Assembly (NCBI GenBank): GCA_002403335.1 | Contig: DHHO01000003.1 | Location: 1-23,650, forward strand | Reading direction: 5' to 3' | DNA length: 23,650 nucleotides | DNA from: Caldiserica bacterium UBA4770 | GTDB taxonomy: Bacteria; Caldisericota; Caldisericia; Caldisericales; Caldisericaceae | Program-made: the position numbers and the translations under genes | In this document: positions 15,970-23,562 of the stretch, in pieces | How the letters are laid out: the number at the start of each line of letters is the position of its first letter | How positions within the stretch are numbered: the stretch's first letter is position 1 | The notes under the pieces: model-generated | What the model was told of the DNA's origin: nothing | Seen by the model: only the letters and a program-made list of their open reading frames with translations | The model's database searches: none

Positions 15970-16718
15970 AAAAGATTGTATTTTTAAGGCATGGAGAAAG
16001 CGAATGGAATAAAGAAAATAGGTTCACGGGATGGACCGATATAGATCTATCTGAAAAAGGAATAGCAGAAGCGCATTTTGCAGCAGAACTTCTGAAGAAA
16101 GAGGGTTATCAATTTGACATTGCATTTACATCTTATCTCAAAAGGGCAATAAGAACCCTCTGGATTGTTCTTGAAGATCTTGATTTAATGTGGATTCCTG
16201 AGTTTAAGAGCTGGAGATTAAATGAAAGGCACTACGGAGCCTTGCAGGGACTCAATAAATTAGAAATGGCCAGAACATACGGAGAAGAACAAGTTTTTTT
16301 GTGGAGGAGAAGCTATGATCTACCTCCCCCTCTTCTTTCCCCGGATGACCCAAGAAATCCAGTATTTGATATAAAGTACAAAGAACTCAAACCAGAAGAA
16401 ATACCCCTCGGGGAATCCCTTAAAGACACAGTGAAGAGGGCTATACCTTATTGGAACGACGAAATCCTTCCCTTAATAAAAGAAGGGAAAAGGATAATTG
16501 TCTCTGCACATGGCAATAGTCTCAGGGCCCTTATCAAATATATCGATAACGTATCCGACGAGAAAATTCCCGAATTAAACATTCCTACAGGTATTCCTCT
16601 TATTTATGAATTCGAAGAGAACCTAAAGCCAGTAAATCACTATTATCTTGCAGATGAGGAGACCGTAAGACAGGCAACCCAGAGAGTAATTTCCCAGATA
16701 AAAGAAGATTCCAAATAG
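15966..16718 (+). CDS. gpmA: 2,3-bisphosphoglycerate-dependent phosphoglycerate mutase
   Basis: This is the glycolytic enzyme interconverting 3- and 2-phosphoglycerate through a phosphohistidine. At 250 residues it is the family's standard length. LRHGESEWN carries R8 and H9, the phosphorylated His. RFTGWTDIDLSEKG, RLNERHYGALQGLNK (E87) and SAHGNSLRALIKY (H182) complete the active site. The start overlaps the mnmG stop in ATGA, so translation is probably coupled. The gene is followed by a hairpin terminator made of DnaA-box sequences. Confidence 0.96.
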   Translation: MKKIVFLRHGESEWNKENRFTGWTDIDLSEKGIAEAHFAAELLKKEGYQFDIAFTSYLKRAIRTLWIVLEDLDLMWIPEFKSWRLNERHYGALQGLNKLEMARTYGEEQVFLWRRSYDLPPPLLSPDDPRNPVFDIKYKELKPEEIPLGESLKDTVKRAIPYWNDEILPLIKEGKRIIVSAHGNSLRALIKYIDNVSDEKIPELNIPTGIPLIYEFEENLKPVNHYYLADEETVRQATQRVISQIKEDSK

Positions 16719-16747
16719 TTTTTGGCAATTTTCTTACCCCAGATGAC

Positions 16748-16780
16748 TTATCCACATTATCCACAGATGTCTGTGGATAA
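16748..16780. other. cluster of three perfect DnaA boxes
   Basis: TTATCCACA occurs at 16748-16756 and directly abutting at 16757-16765. Its inverse TGTGGATAA is at 16772-16780. All three match the bacterial DnaA-box consensus fully. An AT-rich stretch (about 16825-16915) follows. The site lies just after mnmG-gpmA; mnmG (gidA) is often near the chromosomal origin. It could be part of oriC, a DnaA-titrating site, or only a terminator hairpin whose arms happen to be this sequence. No dnaA or dnaN gene is in the window. Confidence 0.6.
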
Positions 16781-16788
16781 GTTTTTTT
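16757..16788 (+). terminator. Rho-independent terminator after gpmA
   Basis: TTATCCACAG (16757-16766) pairs with CTGTGGATAA (16771-16780) around a 4-nt loop, and the run of seven T starts at 16782. It lies 39 nt past the gpmA stop. The upstream copy CTTATCCACA (16747-16756) can pair with the same right arm instead. Confidence 0.85.
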
Positions 16789-16876
16789 CAATGCTGACGA
16801 ACTCCTGCTCTTTCTGATACTTTATGATGCTTTTTTAAAAACGAATTCTTAAGTTCCACAATAATTTTAACAAGAC

Positions 16877-17563
16877 TTATATGATTAAAGATTTTATAAA
16901 CATTATAAACGGAGCATAGAAAAGTGAGGGAAGCATATTTAAAATCCTTAGTTTTTTTATTCCAATGAGCTCAAAACCAATTGCAATAATAAGTAATCCC
17001 CCTGTGGCAGTTAAAACATTTATATAAAGAGGTGTCATAAGAAATTGAAGATTACTCCCAAGAAGAGTGAGCCCACCCTGTATTAGAAACACTGATATGG
17101 ACGAGAGAACAACACCTACCCCGAGTCCTGATGCAAGTGTTATGGATGTGACACCATCCATAAGAGATTTTGTATAAAGTAGCGTGGCATTGCCCGTAAG
17201 TCCTTCTTCAATTGAACCAACTATTGTCATTGCTCCAACACAAAATACAAGAGTCGCTGTGATAAACCCCTCTACAAACTTTGGCGAATTAGGAGATACT
17301 CTACTCTTCACTCTTTCAAGAAGGTTAAGAAGATGCTCCTCGAGTTTTAGTGCCTCTCCTGTTATTATCCCTAAAATAAGCGAAATAAATATAATAATTA
17401 TATCCTCGCTTTTCAGTATCATCGAAACACCGAGAAGTAATGTAAAAAGACCTACACCCTGAATAATGGCTTCTCTTATTTTTTGGGGAAATCTTCTACC
17501 TATTAGCATACCCACAGTTCCACCAGCAATAACTGCTATTGTATTTACTATTGTTCCTTTCAT
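16877..17563 (-). CDS. DUF554 family membrane protein
   Basis: This 228-aa integral membrane protein has roughly six to seven hydrophobic segments. The beginning MKGTIVNTIAVIAGGTVGMLIGRRFP and the middle segment FCVGAMTIVGSIEEGLTG are hallmarks of DUF554 (YqgA/YdfK-like). A family role is not established; transport has been guessed. ATG 17563 is preferred over the upstream in-frame start because the family N-terminus begins here and a TATAAT lies 7 nt before it. It is divergent from the SDR operon, and its 3' end faces gpmA across the DnaA-box terminator. Confidence 0.9.
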   Translation of the reverse strand: MKGTIVNTIAVIAGGTVGMLIGRRFPQKIREAIIQGVGLFTLLLGVSMILKSEDIIIIFISLILGIITGEALKLEEHLLNLLERVKSRVSPNSPKFVEGFITATLVFCVGAMTIVGSIEEGLTGNATLLYTKSLMDGVTSITLASGLGVGVVLSSISVFLIQGGLTLLGSNLQFLMTPLYINVLTATGGLLIIAIGFELIGIKKLRILNMLPSLFYAPFIMFIKSLII

Positions 17564-17570
17564 ACCCAAA

Positions 17571-17576
17571 ATTATA
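17571..17576 (-). promoter_or_regulatory. DUF554 gene -10 element, leaderless arrangement
   Basis: TATAAT (17576-17571) is followed by 7 nt and ATG 17563. The region upstream is A/T-rich with no clear -35. Confidence 0.6.
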
Positions 17577-17615
17577 ATAAAAGTTTGGATTTTAAAAATT
17601 TTTCCACTAAACAAT

Positions 17616-17621
17616 TATAAT
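17616..17621 (+). promoter_or_regulatory. -10 element of the SDR operon
   Basis: TATAAT (17616-17621) abuts an ATG at 17622, so transcription from it should begin near 17628. That is after this ATG and just before the GTG at 17640. The -35 is weak (TTTAAA, 19-nt spacing). Confidence 0.55.
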
Positions 17622-17639
17622 ATGGCGGAGGTGGTTGAA

Positions 17640-18428
17640 GTGGACCTTGGATTGAAGGATAAAGTTGCCCTTATTTTTGCTGGAAGCAAAGGGCTTGGAA
17701 AAAGTGTTGCTCTGAGATTATCAGAGGAAGGCGCAAATGTAGTCATTGTTTCAAGAAATGTTGAAAACCTTGAAAGTGCAAAAGAGGAAATATTTGAAAA
17801 GACTGGAAGAAAAGTAGTTGCAATTCCAGGGGATGTCACAAGAAAAGAAGAAGTAGATAATATTGTTTCAAAGACAGTTAAAGAATTAGGCACACTTCAC
17901 ATCCTTTTTGCAAATTCAGGAGGCCCTCCTTCAGGAAGGTTTTCTGATTTTACTCCGGAGGATTATCTTAAGGCTATAAACTTAAACCTTATGAGTACCA
18001 TATATGCAGTTTATGCTGTAACTCCATATATGAAGGCACAGAAATGGGGAAGAATCATTGCTTCTACCTCTGTCTCCGTTAAGCAACCTCTGGATGACCT
18101 TATCCTTTCAAATGTCGCAAGAGTCGGGGTTGTAGCATTTATAAAGTCTGTTGCAAATGAACTTGCTCCATACGGTATTACCTCAAACGTAGTAGCGCCA
18201 GGATACACCCTGACTGAGAGAATAGAAGAGCTCATTAAGGCACGTATGGAAAAGGAAGGGATGAGTTTTGAAGAAGCACAGCAGTCTTTTATCAATGGAA
18301 TTCCAATGAAAAGGCTGGGGAAAGTGGAGGAATACAGTGCAGTAGTTGCCTTCCTTGCCTCAGAAGAAGCCTCATTTATAAACGGCACTGTTATTCCCAT
18401 AGATGGTGGATTTATAAAAGGAATTTAA
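17640..18428 (+). CDS. SDR-family oxidoreductase with atypical active site
   Basis: This short-chain dehydrogenase/reductase-like protein is of FabG type. The N-terminal Rossmann pattern is AGSKGLG, with GDVT and FANSGGP (replacing the usual NAG). The catalytic Ser region is present as ASTSVSVKQP. The YxxxK is replaced by SNVAR, so both the Tyr and the Lys are missing. This matches a known SDR-like subgroup annotated as lacking a full catalytic tetrad. GTG 17640 is chosen because GGAGGT lies 7 nt before it and the predicted transcript starts after the alternative ATG 17622. The product has 262 aa. Reaction unknown; it may be a true reductase using another residue. It is first in the operon with DUF2148 and an aminotransferase. 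Confidence 0.82.
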   Translation: MDLGLKDKVALIFAGSKGLGKSVALRLSEEGANVVIVSRNVENLESAKEEIFEKTGRKVVAIPGDVTRKEEVDNIVSKTVKELGTLHILFANSGGPPSGRFSDFTPEDYLKAINLNLMSTIYAVYAVTPYMKAQKWGRIIASTSVSVKQPLDDLILSNVARVGVVAFIKSVANELAPYGITSNVVAPGYTLTERIEELIKARMEKEGMSFEEAQQSFINGIPMKRLGKVEEYSAVVAFLASEEASFINGTVIPIDGGFIKGI

Positions 18429-18447
18429 AAATAAACAGGAGGTAAGG

Positions 18448-18957
18448 ATGAAAAATATCAACCCGGAAAAAAGGGAAGAAGTACTCATTAGCATTGCTGA
18501 AAAGATGTGTATTGCAGCAAGAACTGCTCCAAAGGCAAAAGGAGAAGACTCAATTATTACGTGTATTATACCTGCTTCTGAATTAAAACAACTACAGGAT
18601 GAAATGAGAAGGATAGCCCATAGCGGCGGGCCGGATACACTACTGAGGGATGCCGATAACATTGAGGGACATACCGTTGTACTTATTGGCACAAAGCTTA
18701 AGGAGTTTAGCTCTAATTTTTCCCTCGATCTTACCGACTATCAAAAGAAGCTTCTCTCAGCAGCTATCGACCTCGGCATTGCCATTGGTTCAGCAGTATC
18801 AATTGCATCAGATTCACGAGTAGACAATAGAGTGATGCTGTCCATAGGGGAAGCAGCTGTGAATTTAAAGATTTTAGGGGAGGATGTTATAATAGCCTAT
18901 GGAATTCCATTGAGTATATCTGGTAAAAATCCATTCTTTGATAGGAGGGTAAAATGA
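18448..18957 (+). CDS. DUF2148-family protein lacking the ferredoxin-type cysteines
   Basis: This 169-aa protein has DUF2148 features: AARTAPKAKGEDSI (23-36), LLRDADNIEG, DLGIAIGSAVSIASD, RVDNRVM and GIPLSISGKNPFFDR near the C-terminus. Family members commonly carry a Cys-rich stretch in the middle (of NCGACG type), annotated as a ferredoxin-like iron-sulfur site. Here that part (about 83-103) is short and contains no Cys. Only C21 and C39 exist, so a cluster is unlikely. GGAGGTAAGG lies before ATG 18448. The end overlaps the aminotransferase as ATGA. The biological role of the family is not established. Confidence 0.82.
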   Translation: MKNINPEKREEVLISIAEKMCIAARTAPKAKGEDSIITCIIPASELKQLQDEMRRIAHSGGPDTLLRDADNIEGHTVVLIGTKLKEFSSNFSLDLTDYQKKLLSAAIDLGIAIGSAVSIASDSRVDNRVMLSIGEAAVNLKILGEDVIIAYGIPLSISGKNPFFDRRVK

Positions 18958-20084
18958 AACAATTGCTTTTAATCCCGGGCCCAACGCCTGTAAGCGTTGA
19001 GGTGAGAGAGGCTCTCTCAAGAGAAACTATTTCACATTTCTCGCAAAACTTTGCCTCAATCTACAAGGATGTTCATGAAAAGATGAAATTATTATTCGGG
19101 ACAGAACATGGAGTACCATTTGTTATCGCAGGTTCTGGAACATTAGGGATGGAAATATCCCTGACTAACATTCTTGACAATGGAGAAAACCTGCTTGTAA
19201 TTTCTCATGGCTTTTTCGGTGACAGGTTTGCAGAAATAGGTCAGTCCTTGGGAATGAATGTGGATATTCTGAGTACACTTTCAGGAGAGCATGTAGACCT
19301 CAAAGCAGTAGAAGATAAATTGAAAGAAAAACACTATGAGGCAATTACAATTACGCATGTAGACACATCGACAGGTGTATTGGCACAGGTAGAGTCTATT
19401 ACAAAAATCGTTAGGAATCTTTCCCCTCAAACGCTCATTGTTGTTGATGGTGTTTGTGCAACAGGGGGCATAGAGGAAAAAATGGATGAATGGGGAGTTG
19501 ATGTTTTCTTTACCGGCTCTCAAAAGGCCATTGCAATCCCTCCGGGTCTTGCGATGCTTGCCTTTTCAAGTAGAGCAATTGAAAAAAGGAAGAGAATCAA
19601 GAATGTAAGGACATATTATGGAGACATATTACGGTGGATACCTGTGGTGGAAGACACTAGCAAGTACTTTGCAACACCTGCAGTAAACATGGTATTTGCA
19701 CTTCAAGAATCTCTTAATAGAATTCTGGATTTCGGCTTACCGGTTTATTTTGAAAAGCATACGCTTCTTGCTAAAAAAGTAAGGGCTGCTATGAGTTCCC
19801 TTGGGTTCGAACTTGTTGCCAAGATCCCTGCCCCAACACTATCAGTTTTTAGATATCCTGAAGGAGTCGATGATGAATCCTTCAGAAAGTTACTTGAGGA
19901 GAAAGAATTATTTGTTGCGGGAGGCCTAAAAGATTTAAAGGGGAAGACTTTCAGAATAGGGCATATGGGCAGCACAGAGGAAGAAGACCTATTTCTGGCT
20001 ATAAAAAGAATCTTAGAAACCCTCGAAGAAATGGGAATTAAGGTTGACAGAGGCAAGACATTGGAGGCCTTCCTTAAAAGCTGA
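18954..20084 (+). CDS. class V aminotransferase, alanine/serine-glyoxylate type
   Basis: This 376-aa PLP enzyme of the AGT/SGAT/PucG group uses alanine or serine to aminate glyoxylate, making glycine plus pyruvate or hydroxypyruvate. IPGPTPVSVEV at the start is the group's signature. Other motifs are AGSGTLGMEI, HVDTSTGVL, VVDGVCATGG (D165) and the Schiff-base segment TGSQKAIAIPPG (K191). The C-terminal FRIGHMGS is also typical. Substrates cannot be fixed; a ureido- or phosphonate-linked relative is possible. It is last in the SDR-DUF2148 operon and convergent with the MFS gene, with 6 bp between stops and no visible terminator. Confidence 0.9.
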   Translation: MKQLLLIPGPTPVSVEVREALSRETISHFSQNFASIYKDVHEKMKLLFGTEHGVPFVIAGSGTLGMEISLTNILDNGENLLVISHGFFGDRFAEIGQSLGMNVDILSTLSGEHVDLKAVEDKLKEKHYEAITITHVDTSTGVLAQVESITKIVRNLSPQTLIVVDGVCATGGIEEKMDEWGVDVFFTGSQKAIAIPPGLAMLAFSSRAIEKRKRIKNVRTYYGDILRWIPVVEDTSKYFATPAVNMVFALQESLNRILDFGLPVYFEKHTLLAKKVRAAMSSLGFELVAKIPAPTLSVFRYPEGVDDESFRKLLEEKELFVAGGLKDLKGKTFRIGHMGSTEEEDLFLAIKRILETLEEMGIKVDRGKTLEAFLKS

Positions 20085-20090
20085 TTATTT

Positions 20091-21317
20091 TTAATACCTT
20101 TGAAACATTCTATATGCAGCAATAAGAAATAATACACCAATGACAAAGGCAGTGAAGTAGTTTATTCTCTGGGCAATGAGCCCTGAGATGAAGGAAGCTA
20201 CTATCACTGCCAGATTTGTTGAGGCATTTAGAAGACCAAGAATCTTGCCACTTTTTTCCATTCCTTCAATATTTGTTGCCTGTACTGTAAGAGGAAGATA
20301 AAAAAACGGCCATGTAAAACCGAATAGTGTAAATGATACAAAGGTTAGCATTTTTAAATATCCAATATTTTTAAAAATACCTGAAATTGTTATAAAAACA
20401 ATAAGTATCGCCCTTGTAATAACAACTGCCTTTATGAGCTCCTTATCATTTACTCTTCTCATAACCGTATTTGCAAGGTAAAAACCAACATTTCCAGCGA
20501 TACTGTTTATTCCATAAATCACAAATATCAATGTGGAGCTTACATTAAGGTACTCTTTAAGATAAATAGAAAAGACGGCAAGCATCATATTTGCTCCAAA
20601 AAACGTTAACATTGCAGCAAGGATAAATGTTCTTGATCTCTGCTCATATTTATTGATATTGATTACATCAATAATTGCTTCAGGGAATTTTGAGACATTT
20701 AACCTGTCACTTGACCTGTCCCCCAGAATACGAAGAGACCCTTTTCTCTGTGTAGAAATCATAATGGATGCTATTGCAAAAAGGACTGAAGAGAAAAAAA
20801 AGATGAGTGCCATCCTTGATGTTTCCTCCATAAAAGAAAATGAAACAAGTAAAGCACTTCCGATAAAAGTCCCAAGTGTTGCCCCCGTACTATTCAGTAA
20901 ATTGAGGGCACTAAGGCTTCTTCGATACATTTTCTCGGGAAGTCTTTTATTCATAAAGACTATTATGGCTGGGCCAACGAAGGCAACCGACAGACCCATA
21001 AGGAAGGAGAGCAGAGAGTAGATAGATAAAGAATACGAAAATGGAAGGACAATTGCAATTATTGCACTTAGGAATAAACTTCTAAAGATAATTGCAGGGT
21101 AATCCCTTGCTTTATCAAGGACAATGCCTGTAATCACAGAGCCTACAAGATTACCAAGAGAATAAAGTGCAACTACTACACTTGCATTTTCTACATTCCC
21201 CTTCATCCCTGTTACCGTAAAAAGGCTGAGAATGAGAGTAAATGCACCAAGTGATGCACCCTGCAGAGTAAAAGCCATAAACCATCTTCGAAGGTTAAGT
21301 GTAGTATCTTCTTTCAT
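20091..21317 (-). CDS. major facilitator superfamily transporter
   Basis: This 408-aa protein has twelve predicted hydrophobic segments and a charged central loop (about 195-220, with QRKGSLRILGDRSSDRLN) between the two six-helix halves. Typical MFS turns are seen, such as GNLVGSVITGIVLDKARD after helix 2. Substrate and direction are unknown. Nothing in the neighbours, including ribokinase, proves a sugar role. ATG 21317 has no Shine-Dalgarno site. A possible -10 (TAAAAT) lies about 21 nt before it, in the 106-bp divergent region shared with the ribokinase gene. Confidence 0.88.
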   Translation of the reverse strand: MKEDTTLNLRRWFMAFTLQGASLGAFTLILSLFTVTGMKGNVENASVVVALYSLGNLVGSVITGIVLDKARDYPAIIFRSLFLSAIIAIVLPFSYSLSIYSLLSFLMGLSVAFVGPAIIVFMNKRLPEKMYRRSLSALNLLNSTGATLGTFIGSALLVSFSFMEETSRMALIFFFSSVLFAIASIMISTQRKGSLRILGDRSSDRLNVSKFPEAIIDVININKYEQRSRTFILAAMLTFFGANMMLAVFSIYLKEYLNVSSTLIFVIYGINSIAGNVGFYLANTVMRRVNDKELIKAVVITRAILIVFITISGIFKNIGYLKMLTFVSFTLFGFTWPFFYLPLTVQATNIEGMEKSGKILGLLNASTNLAVIVASFISGLIAQRINYFTAFVIGVLFLIAAYRMFQRY

Positions 21318-21379
21318 ATAGTTGACCGAAATATGAATATTTTATGATTAAACCGTCTTTTTGCAATAGATAGTACTTT

Positions 21380-21408
21380 TTGACCTTCAACATACTTATA
21401 TATAATAT
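21380..21408 (+). promoter_or_regulatory. probable ribokinase promoter
   Basis: TTGACC (21380-21385) precedes TATAAT (21401-21406, 15 nt) or TAATAT (21403-21408, 17 nt). The leader to ATG 21424 would be only about 10 nt, with no Shine-Dalgarno site. Confidence 0.6.
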
Positions 21409-21423
21409 TTTTATATAAAAGCA

Positions 21424-22308
21424 ATGAGAAAAATTGTAGTAATAGGAAGCATAAATGCTGATTTAGTCATTTATAGTAACCGCTTTCCAAAGATCGGAGA
21501 AACTATTATAGGAAATGAGTTCTTCATGACTCAGGGAGGTAAGGGAGCTAATCAGGCAGTAGCCTCAAAAAAATCAGGTGGGGACACAACTTTCATTGGA
21601 AGAGTTGGTAAAGATTTCTTTGGAGAATTTGCACTTTCAGAACTCAATCGATATGGCGTTAATACAAAAGTTATGGCAGATCCTTATTCTCAAACAGGCA
21701 TTGCCCTCATTAACGTCGACAGAAGAGGGCACAATAAAATTACAATCCTTCCAGGTGCAAACGAAAAGATTGGAAAAGATGAAGTAAACATCCTTTACGA
21801 TGACTTGAAGAAAGGAGATTTTCTTCTTCTGCAGGGAGAAATCCCCATCAAAACACTTATGGAGGTAGCCAGGTATGGAAGGAAAATTGGCGCTACGGTC
21901 ATTCTTGATCCCGCTCCTTTCAAAAAAGAATTAAAAAAAGTATTTCCCTACGTCAAATTTTTAACACCAAATGAGTTAGAATTAAAACAGATCGAAAAAT
22001 ATGAAAATATTCAAAAATTAATGGACTCTGATATCTCTCTTATTATTAAATCAGGAGCAAAAGGAGTTCTTCTCAGGAAAAAAGACCTAAAGATTTCAAT
22101 ACCTGCATTCTCCGTTAAAGCAGTTGATACAACTGGCGCAGGGGATACCTTTAATGGTTCTTTTGCTGCAGCTCTTTCTCTGGGGATGAATGTAAGGGAT
22201 GCTCTGGTCTTTGCTTCCGCTGCATCTGCTATTTCTGTCACAAGAAAAGGTGCAGCAATTTCAATGCCTGAAAGAAAGGAAATAGAAAATTTTCTTAAGA
22301 GTAATTAA
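21424..22308 (+). CDS. rbsK: ribokinase (PfkB family)
   Basis: This cytoplasmic sugar kinase phosphorylates ribose to ribose-5-phosphate with ATP. It has 294 residues. GSINADLV and GGKGANQA (38-45) form the N-terminal signature. TPNELE is present, and the C-terminal DTTGAGDTFNGSF holds the catalytic base D241 and the anion hole. The motif set is nearest ribokinase, but a different nucleoside- or sugar-type PfkB kinase remains possible. It is monocistronic or followed only by the 56-aa ORF, and no ribose transporter lies beside it. Translation seems not to use a Shine-Dalgarno site. Confidence 0.9.
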   Translation: MRKIVVIGSINADLVIYSNRFPKIGETIIGNEFFMTQGGKGANQAVASKKSGGDTTFIGRVGKDFFGEFALSELNRYGVNTKVMADPYSQTGIALINVDRRGHNKITILPGANEKIGKDEVNILYDDLKKGDFLLLQGEIPIKTLMEVARYGRKIGATVILDPAPFKKELKKVFPYVKFLTPNELELKQIEKYENIQKLMDSDISLIIKSGAKGVLLRKKDLKISIPAFSVKAVDTTGAGDTFNGSFAAALSLGMNVRDALVFASAASAISVTRKGAAISMPERKEIENFLKSN

Positions 22309-22337
22309 GATAAGGAGAGATTCACCACTTCAAAAAT

Positions 22338-22366
22338 TTGGATAACCCTTAAAAAGATCTTATAAT
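22338..22366 (+). promoter_or_regulatory. promoter of the 56-aa ORF, leaderless
   Basis: TTGGAT (22338-22343), a 17-nt spacer and TATAAT (22361-22366) are followed by 7 nt and ATG 22374. The -35 is weak (3 of 6) but the spacing is ideal. Confidence 0.6.
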
Positions 22367-22373
22367 TATTGAA

Positions 22374-22544
22374 ATGGAAAAGGTTAAAAATCCTACAGGA
22401 AATTGGGCTTTACCTTTTGAATTGCAGAAGAGAAAGGCAGAGTATTTATTATATCTTCTTACTTCCAAGGCATTGTTCGAGAAATTTATAAACAAGCGTA
22501 ACCCATTCAATATCTCTTTTATAGACAAAGATGACCTATATTGA
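22374..22544 (+). CDS. small 56-aa protein, unrecognised
   Basis: The 57-codon frame from ATG 22374 to TGA 22544 fills almost the whole gap between the ribokinase and gpsA stops. The product is a Lys/Glu-rich, probably helical protein (core FELQKRKAEYLLYLLTSKAL, then FINKRNPF), with no signal peptide, Cys or membrane helix. It resembles no family I know. Support for coding is the promoter with TATAAT at 7 nt, the same leaderless arrangement as neighbours, and a composition like real proteins. It has no Shine-Dalgarno site. Confidence 0.55.
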   Translation: MEKVKNPTGNWALPFELQKRKAEYLLYLLTSKALFEKFINKRNPFNISFIDKDDLY

Positions 22545-22566
22545 GGCTTGATAAACTCTTCTATTT

Positions 22567-23562
22567 TTAAACTGTATCTTCTCTTTTCTTCTCCCTTCGC
22601 ATCAACTTTGCAAGTTCTTCAAAAGGACTCAATCTCCTATAGACAATATTATATATAGCCTCAATAACAGGCATGTCAATATTTAACTGCTCTTTTAAGG
22701 AATAAATTGCCTCAAGTGTATATAATCCCTCCACAACTTGAGTTGTCATTTCCTCGATATCTTCTCTGCTTTTACCTTTTCCAATTTCTTCACCTGCCCA
22801 CCTGTTTCTACTTCTTTTACTGAAAGAGGTCGCAATAAGGTCTCCAATACCGGATAACCCGACGAATGTCCCTTTTTTTCCACCAAGTACCTCACCTAAC
22901 CTTATCATTTCCAAAATACTTCTTACAATAAGCGATGCCTTGCTGCTATCCCCGAACCCCAGACCATCACTGATACCTGTTCCTATTGCATAAACATTTT
23001 TAAGAGCACCACCCAGCTCAACTCCTACTATGTCCGAAGTATAATATACCCTGAGATAATCATTCATAAAGATATCCTGTAACTCTTTTGCAGTTTTCTC
23101 ATTTGTACACCCTATTACTGTTGCAGCGGGCATTTCTCTTGCAATTTCATAGGAAAAGTTCGGACCAGAAAGTGTTGCAACTCGGTCCACAGGTATCTTC
23201 CATATATCCATAATCAACTCAGACACCCTCATAAAAGTTTTGATTTCAATACCCTTTGAAACATTTAAAACAACCTCTTTTCCAGTAGGATTAACGTTAC
23301 AAATATTTTCTCTTATTTTTTGTACTGGAATTGCAAGAACAACAAGAGATGCTCCTTCAATTGCCTCCCACATATCCATTGTAAAATTCCTTATGTGTTC
23401 AAGGCTTACTCCCCTTAAATAAGATTTGTTTTCTTTGGAATTAAGGATTTCCTCAAATGTTTTATCGCTGTGTACCCATAAGGATACATCAAAACCCTTT
23501 TTCCCCAGAAGCTCTGCTATTGTTGTGCCCCAACCACCTGCACCAATAACGGCGATTCTCAC
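22567..23562 (-). CDS. gpsA: glycerol-3-phosphate dehydrogenase [NAD(P)+]
   Basis: This enzyme reduces dihydroxyacetone phosphate to sn-glycerol-3-phosphate, the backbone of phospholipids. It has 331 residues, normal length. Rossmann motif GAGGWG is at 7-12. It also shows SKGIE, LSGPNFSYEIA, the catalytic region GGALKNVYAIGTGISDGLG (Lys in ALKN), and the late NRWAGEEIGKG. The start is GTG 23562, whose G is the last base of the upstream TAG stop (TAGTG), with GGGGTGA before it. It is co-transcribed with ispH. Confidence 0.97.
   Translation of the reverse strand: MRIAVIGAGGWGTTIAELLGKKGFDVSLWVHSDKTFEEILNSKENKSYLRGVSLEHIRNFTMDMWEAIEGASLVVLAIPVQKIRENICNVNPTGKEVVLNVSKGIEIKTFMRVSELIMDIWKIPVDRVATLSGPNFSYEIAREMPAATVIGCTNEKTAKELQDIFMNDYLRVYYTSDIVGVELGGALKNVYAIGTGISDGLGFGDSSKASLIVRSILEMIRLGEVLGGKKGTFVGLSGIGDLIATSFSKRSRNRWAGEEIGKGKSREDIEEMTTQVVEGLYTLEAIYSLKEQLNIDMPVIEAIYNIVYRRLSPFEELAKLMRREKKREDTV

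Noticed and set aside
17622..17639. ATG 17622 as the start of the SDR gene
   Set aside because: The TATAAT abuts it, so the transcript should start after it; GTG 17640 has the well-spaced GGAGGT.
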